This document shows, one piece after another, positions 6,786 through 10,375 of a stretch of DNA of 10,375 nucleotides. Below the pieces are notes generated by a model. That model made no database searches and had not been told where the DNA came from. It saw only the letters and a list, made by a program, of their open reading frames with translations. The stretch spans positions 1 through 10,375 of the forward strand of contig CASBQM010000662.1 in assembly GCA_949127645.1 (NCBI GenBank), written 5' to 3'. Position numbers and translations under genes: made by a program. Every line of letters starts with the position of its first letter. Position 1 is the first letter of the stretch. The DNA is from Synechococcales cyanobacterium PMM_0036. GTDB lineage: Bacteria; Cyanobacteriota; Cyanobacteriia; Elainellales; Elainellaceae.

Positions 6786-8996
6786 ATGGCTGCTGTTACT
6801 CAAATCCCCGCTTTTTGTGAAGGAATTCAGCATTTTGGCGATGCTCCGCCAGGGTTCGAGACCTATGGCAAAGCTCCGGCAATCGCTGAGGGTAGTAAGG
6901 CGATCGCTAATCCCACCGACCCCGCTGCCGTCTACCAAACGCTGCTCTATGCTGATGCCCTACGCTACCTGACGCTGCAAGTCACTGCCAGCAAAGCATC
7001 AGGACATCCAGGAGGCTTTGCTAGCCAAACTGAAGCTTACGCCGCCCTTGTCATGCTAGGTCACAAAAACATCCTCACCGAAGTAGGGCACCATGCGCCC
7101 GGATTTTATAGCGCCATGTTTTTGGATCGATCGCTAGAAGCAATGGGCATCACCACCGTGCAGCAATTGCGCGATCGCTTCCGCGAAAAGCACGGCTTGC
7201 TAGGGCATCTCTCGGGTTACATTCCAGGGATTCTGGCTCCGGCGGGACCATTGGGACAGGGACAGCACTTCGCTATGGCGGCGGCTCTGCTGCACAAAGG
7301 CACGCTGTTTCCCTTTACCATGGGCGATGGCGGCATGGGCGAACCCTACCCCATGAGCAGCATGGCGCACTTCCATACGGCATTTCCCAGCGTCACCAAC
7401 TTCCTGCCTGTGCTGGTGTGGAACGGCTACTCGCAGGAGCATCACAGCATGGTTTCCCTGCACACCAACACCAGCATGACGGCTTACTGGCAGGGCAACG
7501 GATTTGAGGAAGTGGTGCTGGTGGATGCCAAAGATTACGACGACCAAAATCAGCCCGGAGCCTATGTAGACAGCACTGCCTTCTCACCAGAGCAGCGACT
7601 CGCCTTTACTCAGGCCGTTCTCACTGGAGTAGACAAAGCGGCAAAATCGGCTTTGGGCGGCAAGCTGACGGTCTTCATCATCAAACAGCTCAAGGGAGCC
7701 GGAGTTCACGCGCGCGGGGCAAAGTCCCATAACCTTTACGGGCATCACACCCTCGACAATGCTGAAATTGTGGCGGGTCTAAAATCACGATCGCTGCCTG
7801 CTGCCGCCTGGGAGCTAGTTCGTACCAACTGTGAGCGATCAACAGGCGGGTCGGCAAGCCAGGTTTCTGTGACAGAATCGGTGCTGCCGTTGGTGGATTT
7901 GGGCGAGCTGCCGCTAGAAGAATATGCGATCGCCGAAGCCAAAATTTCCACAACGGCAATGGGTCGATTGGTAGCCTATGTGGGTCAGAAAGATGCGCAG
8001 TATCTTGTCACCAATGCCGACGGCAACGAGGCATCGGGCATTGCCAATATCAACCAGGGCTTAAAGATCATTCACCCGACCGAAGATCCGCTCTATAACC
8101 AAAGCCCTAAAGGACAGGTCTATGAGCCGCTGAGCGAAGATGCCTGTGCCGGACTGGCGGTCGGTCTGGCGCTGATGGGTTCTCGCAGCCTTTGGTGTTC
8201 CTATGAATCATTTGCCATCAACGGCTTACCCATCTGGCAAACCGTGACACAAGCTATGGCAGAACTGCGTCGTCCTACGCCTTCCACTATTACGCTATTT
8301 ACGGCGGGTGCGCTGGAGCAAGGACGAAACGGCTGGACTCACCAACGCCCAGAGATTGAAGCCTACTTTGCAGCAATGATGCGCAACGGCAATGTTTTTC
8401 CTCTATTTCCACTCGATGCTAACAGCATTCAGGCTTGCTATGAGTGGGGTTTGTCTACTGTTAACAAAGGCGTGGTGATCACCGCCAGCAAGTCGCCCTT
8501 GCCGATTCGCACCACCTTAGCCCAAACTCGTCAGGCGCTTCAGGATGGGGCAATTATTTTGCATAATTCGGGTAGCCCTAATTCTTCTGACAGCAAGACG
8601 ATCGTCTTTGCAGTTGTAGGCGACATGATTCTCGTGCCCGTATTTGAGGCGGCTAAAGCGCTAGAAGCCCAAGGCTACGGAGTACGCATTGTCTCAGTCG
8701 TTAGCCCTCGCCGACTCTATCGCCCTAGCGACGTAGCGTGGGACACCTGCTCTGAACCCGATGGCGATTTCTTAGATGATGCCGGATTTGAGGCGATGTT
8801 TGGTGGCGATGCCTTGATCGGCGTTGTGGGCGGAGCTAGCGGTATGTTAGAACCCATCATGCTCCGAAGTGCAATCAAGCGAGACACAATCGCCTGGAAA
8901 CGAGGTGAAACGACCGCCAGCGCAGGAGAGCTAATGGCGTTTAATGGCATTACGGCGGAAAAGTTGGTAGAACGGGCGATCGGACTAGCGGGATAA
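6786..8996 (+). CDS. thiamine-diphosphate enzyme of transketolase/phosphoketolase type
   Basis: A 736-residue protein with the three-domain plan of ThDP-dependent transketolases. In the N-terminal domain SGHPGG (72-77), GHHAPGFYS (101-109), APAGPLGQG (151-159) and the cofactor motif GDG (180-182) with WNGYS (212-216) are visible. SGHPG and GPLGQG are transketolase signatures, while an NGY end to the ThDP motif is typical of phosphoketolase. The middle domain (about 385-590) follows phosphoketolase order: TNADGNEASG, GQVYEPLSEDACAG with the probable catalytic Glu451, WCSYESFAINGLP, RNGWTHQRPEIE, FPLDANS and ITASKSPLPIR. The C-terminal domain (about 605-736) reads VVGDMILVPVFEAAKAL and VVSPRRLYRPSD. 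Substrate cannot be assigned: sugar-phosphate C2 transfer or phosphoketolase-like cleavage are both possible. It is probably cytosolic and probably acts in central carbon metabolism. AAGAGG 11 bp upstream supports the start. It may be cotranscribed with the small ORF at 9004. Confidence 0.85.
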   Translation: MAAVTQIPAFCEGIQHFGDAPPGFETYGKAPAIAEGSKAIANPTDPAAVYQTLLYADALRYLTLQVTASKASGHPGGFASQTEAYAALVMLGHKNILTEVGHHAPGFYSAMFLDRSLEAMGITTVQQLRDRFREKHGLLGHLSGYIPGILAPAGPLGQGQHFAMAAALLHKGTLFPFTMGDGGMGEPYPMSSMAHFHTAFPSVTNFLPVLVWNGYSQEHHSMVSLHTNTSMTAYWQGNGFEEVVLVDAKDYDDQNQPGAYVDSTAFSPEQRLAFTQAVLTGVDKAAKSALGGKLTVFIIKQLKGAGVHARGAKSHNLYGHHTLDNAEIVAGLKSRSLPAAAWELVRTNCERSTGGSASQVSVTESVLPLVDLGELPLEEYAIAEAKISTTAMGRLVAYVGQKDAQYLVTNADGNEASGIANINQGLKIIHPTEDPLYNQSPKGQVYEPLSEDACAGLAVGLALMGSRSLWCSYESFAINGLPIWQTVTQAMAELRRPTPSTITLFTAGALEQGRNGWTHQRPEIEAYFAAMMRNGNVFPLFPLDANSIQACYEWGLSTVNKGVVITASKSPLPIRTTLAQTRQALQDGAIILHNSGSPNSSDSKTIVFAVVGDMILVPVFEAAKALEAQGYGVRIVSVVSPRRLYRPSDVAWDTCSEPDGDFLDDAGFEAMFGGDALIGVVGGASGMLEPIMLRSAIKRDTIAWKRGETTASAGELMAFNGITAEKLVERAIGLAG

Positions 8997-9003
8997 GGAG
9001 GCT

Positions 9004-9159
9004 ATGAACTTTTGCGTCCGTTTGCTGCTGAAACGTGGTGGACGGACGTATTTTTGTCAGGATAAGCGTTATTTGCGATCGCTACTTGCACATCAACTCA
9101 ATACAACTCAAGATCAAATATTCTTAGAGCAAAATCAACTTGTGCCTGAGCCAAACTAG
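9004..9159 (+). CDS. possible small ORF, 51 codons, after the transketolase-like gene
   Basis: The sequence AAGGAGG at 8995-9001 overlaps the stop codon of the preceding gene and is a perfect Shine-Dalgarno match, with an ATG only 2 bp beyond it. The frame reads MNFCVRLLLKRGGRTYFCQD and continues to a TAG at 9157, ending LVPEPN. It is not recognised. Support is the exceptional ribosome binding site and its tight position behind the upstream stop. Against it are the very short spacing, low complexity with many Gln and Leu, and a hairpin with a T run at 9014-9055 that looks like a terminator and lies within the frame. Confidence 0.3.
   Translation: MNFCVRLLLKRGGRTYFCQDKRYLRSLLAHQLNTTQDQIFLEQNQLVPEPN
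9014..9055 (+). terminator. terminator-like hairpin after the transketolase-like gene
   Basis: CGTCCGT at 9015-9021 pairs with ACGGACG at 9042-9048, and TATTTTTG follows at once. An alternative inner stem, CGTTT with AAACG around a 7-nt loop, can form within the same stretch. The position just downstream of the gene and the T5 run fit an intrinsic terminator, although the 20-nt loop of the outer stem is large and the small ORF at 9004 would read through it. Confidence 0.4.
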
Positions 9160-9347
9160 AAAAGCTCAACTCAAAATCAAATGAGCTGTTCTCAATATCA
9201 ATATTTGCTTAAGCGCAAATAGACTTTGCTTAAACAAAACTTATGAATGAGAATTCAAAACAAACTTTACAGTCAGAGTTTCATAACTAACGGCTATCCG
9301 TAGGCTTTTTGGGCTAGCTGGCTTCTTTACAAAGCTATACCCCAGCC
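9160..9347. other. AT-rich spacer with weak hairpins
   Basis: No gene is visible here. AGCTCA (9163-9168) faces TGAGCT near 9182-9187, and TATTTGC (9202-9208) pairs with GCAAATA (9215-9221) around a 6-nt loop. Near 9291-9310, ACGG-CTAT-CCGT is followed by AGGCTTTTT, which could be a weak transcript end for the plus strand. None has the strength of a clear terminator. Confidence 0.4.
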
Positions 9348-9384
9348 ATTAGGCACTCTAGCTATTAGGCACTCTAGCTATTAG
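9348..9384. repeat. 16-bp tandem duplication at the end of the HicB-like gene
   Basis: attaggcactctagct occurs at 9348-9363 and again, identically, at 9364-9379, followed by a further attag. The last five bases supply the stop codon region of the HicB-like gene (TAA at 9381-9383 on the minus strand). The protein therefore ends at the edge of the repeat array. Confidence 0.9.
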
Positions 9385-9584
9385 TCAAAACGCTCTGGCT
9401 GTTTTCCAATCTTTTGGCAGAACTCCAAGTAAACATCGATCGATTTATAAAACTCTTGTTTGGCGCATTCTAGAGTTTCTGCTTCAAAAACGACGACATC
9501 TTTGACTTCCGTAACATAACCCCGAAAAAGATGAGTCGTTTCATCCTTAGTGATTTCTGCAATATATCCTCTGTATTCAGCCAT
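9381..9584 (-). CDS. HicB-like antitoxin, solo and short
   Basis: A 67-residue protein from the ATG at 9584, MAEYRGYIAEITKDE, with GYVTEVKDVVVFEAETLECA and FYKSIDVYLEFCQKIGKQPE. This is the HicB partial-RNase-H-like fold: an opening strand, a G-x-V strand, the F-E-A-x-T turn, and the helix with YLxxCxxxGKxP. HicB normally neutralises the HicA mRNA interferase, and many HicB proteins carry a C-terminal ribbon-helix-helix or HTH DNA-binding part. That part is missing here: the protein stops right after GKQPERFD, at the 16-bp repeat. The frame can be extended five codons to an ATG at 9599, but AGGA just before 9584 favours the shorter form. No HicA-like frame (with its G-S-H-H motif) was found within the flanking 600 bp on either side. 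It may be a truncated or orphan antitoxin. Confidence 0.7.
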   Translation of the reverse strand: MAEYRGYIAEITKDETTHLFRGYVTEVKDVVVFEAETLECAKQEFYKSIDVYLEFCQKIGKQPERFD

Positions 9585-9621
9585 GTTCCTACTCAGCATA
9601 TTTTTTTAGGATGTCGCTAAT

Positions 9622-9672
9622 GCTTTTAGAGTTAGAAGAGATGAAACAAATTTGTTATCAAACTCTAAATGC
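9622..9672. promoter_or_regulatory. inverted repeat upstream of the HicB-like gene
   Basis: gcttttagagtt (9622-9633) and aactctaaatgc (9661-9672) are complementary at 11 of 12 positions, and between them sits a perfect 12-bp palindrome, aacaaatttgtt (9645-9656). They lie 38-88 bp upstream of the start at 9584, in the promoter region of a gene type that is often autoregulated. An operator is therefore possible. No clear promoter hexamers were seen. Confidence 0.35.
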
Positions 9673-9682
9673 TTTACTCTCT

Positions 9683-9708
9683 TAGCTCTAGGGTGTAGCT
9701 CTAGGGTG
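9683..9708. repeat. 13-bp tandem duplication
   Basis: tagctctagggtg at 9683-9695 is followed immediately by an identical copy at 9696-9708, in the spacer upstream of the HicB-like gene. Confidence 0.85.
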
Positions 9709-10122
9709 CCATCAATCTTTGCCCAGTTACAGTAAGCTGTTGCCAGTTGCAGGATTGAATCAGAGGATTCAATATACTGCTTTACTTAAAGCACAAAATC
9801 TATAAACTGAAGCATTTCAGATCTAGCAAATCCAACTTATTAAGATGGGTCATTTTCAGAAGTGACTTCGCAGTTTGTAGAGAGAAGCGTCGTTCTACAC
9901 CCTTCTAATCAAACCTTGCCTGTCTATTTTAGACAGCCTATCTACATAAGACACAAACTCATCAATAAAATCAGCCGAAATAGACCTAGCGATAGGCATG
10001 AATACACAGGCTTTTCTCTATCACTGACTGCTGACAGATTAAAGTCTCTGAACATTGCCAGAATTAAAGCAAAATGGAGCGATCGCAGTGCCAGAAATTT
10101 TATTGGCTAGTCTCGGAGTTGT
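9709..10122. other. gene-poor stretch with a series of small hairpins
   Basis: No convincing gene is present. Several short perfect inverted repeats with tiny loops follow each other: ACAG-taag-CTGT (9729-9740), ATTGAATC-agag-GATTCAAT (9754-9773), TGCTTT-actt-AAAGCA (9778-9793), CTGAA-gcat-TTCAG (9807-9820), CTGTCTA-ttt-TAGACAG (9920-9936) and CCTA-gcga-TAGG (9985-9996). Some may be chance in AT-rich DNA. The first four lie within about 90 bases, which could mark a structured RNA. HIP1 octamers are absent from about 9085 to 10078, unlike the rest of the window. Confidence 0.35.
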
Positions 10123-10176
10123 GACTGATCCTAAAGTTGACTAATCCTAAAGTCGGCTAATCCTAAAGTTGGCTAG
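10123..10176. repeat. 16-bp tandem repeat, three copies plus a fragment
   Basis: gactgatcctaaagtt (10123-10138), gactaatcctaaagtc (10139-10154) and ggctaatcctaaagtt (10155-10170) follow head to tail, with one to three differences between copies. A partial fourth, ggctag, begins at 10171. There are no spacers, so it is not a CRISPR array. It lies just beyond a minus-strand terminator. Confidence 0.9.
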
Positions 10177-10200
10177 TTCCATAGATGGATATGAAACACA

Positions 10201-10238
10201 GAAAGGAAAAAGGAGGAGTGGCTAGCAACCACCCCTCC
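10201..10238 (-). terminator. intrinsic terminator for the minus-strand gene at the right edge
   Basis: Read on the minus strand, GGAGGGGTGG (10238-10229) pairs with CCACTCCTCC (10221-10212) around a 7-nt loop, with one A-C mismatch in a 10-bp stem. TTTTTCCTTTC follows (from 10211 downwards). This is a GC-rich hairpin with a T tract, the standard form of a Rho-independent terminator. It starts about 44 bp after the stop codon at 10283, which supports that reading frame being a real gene. Confidence 0.8.
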
Positions 10239-10282
10239 GCAGCATTCATTCACCTGTGAAATAAATCTATCAACCGAGTTTG

Positions 10283-10375
10283 TCAATCTTGTTGGGGTGA
10301 GATGAAGTTTAGATGACAATACTCAAAGCAAACAGGCTCAAAGCGAACAGGTTGAGGCTCTAATGGATCATAGGG
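10283..10375 (-). CDS. C-terminal end of an unrecognised protein
   Basis: On the minus strand one frame is open from the window edge to a TGA at 10283-10285, giving 30 residues that start PYDPLEPQ and end NFISPQQD. The other two minus-strand frames close within a few codons of the edge. A strong terminator lies just downstream. The frame contains an in-frame 15-bp tandem duplication (10322-10351) encoding PVRFE-PVCFE. Too little is present to name a family. The gene's body lies to the right of the window. Confidence 0.5.
   Translation of the reverse strand, partial: PYDPLEPQPVRFEPVCFEYCHLNFISPQQD
10322..10351. repeat. 15-bp tandem duplication in the right-edge gene
   Basis: ctcaaagcaaacagg (10322-10336) and ctcaaagcgaacagg (10337-10351) differ at one base. 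In the minus-strand frame they encode PVCFE and PVRFE, so the duplication preserves the reading frame near the protein's C-terminus. Confidence 0.85.

Noticed and set aside
7200..7547. 115-codon minus-strand ORF inside the transketolase-like gene
   Set aside because: Its His- and Val-rich product mirrors conserved ThDP-domain codons of the sense strand; it is an antisense shadow.
9100..9380. HicA toxin gene next to the HicB-like gene
   Set aside because: No frame on either strand within about 600 bp on each side shows HicA features such as the catalytic G-S-H motif; the remaining frames are short and interrupted.
9862..10110. 82-codon plus-strand ORF from a GTG
   Set aside because: No ribosome binding site, no recognisable motif, and the sequence overlaps several inverted repeats in AT-rich spacer; likely a chance ORF.
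10123..10176. Possible CRISPR or phage attachment site
   Set aside because: The 16-bp units are directly adjacent with no spacers, and no cas or integrase gene is present.

Overview
The window looks cyanobacterial. The octamer GCGATCGC (HIP1) occurs roughly twenty times in 10.4 kb, and several proteins are of cyanobacterial type: a DUF4346 protein, a protein combining DUF1565, SLH-like and amidase-like regions, and a 2TM-type small protein. A Leptolyngbya-like filamentous lineage is only a guess. No rRNA, tRNA, CRISPR array, transposase or phage gene was recognised.

Layout, left to right. At 1-667 lie two minus-strand genes: the start of a 2TM-type protein cut by the window edge, and a complete DUF4346 protein. 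At 802-2856 is a large plus-strand gene with a DUF1565 beta-helix, SLH-like segments and a C-terminal amidase-like domain that seems to have lost its catalytic residues. At 3133-4914 is a graveyard. It holds the C-terminal half of an RND efflux transporter (minus) with an internal deletion, a frameshift and an in-frame stop. Abutting it is a short piece of an M4 (thermolysin-like) metallopeptidase (plus). Directly after that piece comes an intact gene resembling emfourin, the proteinaceous inhibitor of M4 peptidases, so the inhibitor seems to have outlived its peptidase. A small unknown gene (5426-5710) and a class I glutamine amidotransferase (5779-6480, minus) follow.

At 6786-8996 is a 736-residue thiamine-diphosphate enzyme with features of both transketolase and phosphoketolase. 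A possible 51-codon ORF follows it with a perfect Shine-Dalgarno sequence, but the same bases can fold into a terminator-like hairpin. The right end (9160-10375) is AT-richer and gene-poor. It holds a solo HicB-like antitoxin gene (minus) with no visible HicA toxin, a set of small hairpins, a clear minus-strand terminator, and the C-terminal end of a minus-strand gene that enters from beyond the window.

Apart from the M4/emfourin pair, the genes do not form one obvious pathway. A recurring theme is short tandem duplication: seven loci carry direct repeats with periods of 13-24 bp, in coding sequence, pseudogenes and spacers. I see no complete new multi-gene system. The points most worth checking are the decayed M4/emfourin/RND junction, the hybrid-looking transketolase/phosphoketolase, and the apparently dead amidase domain.
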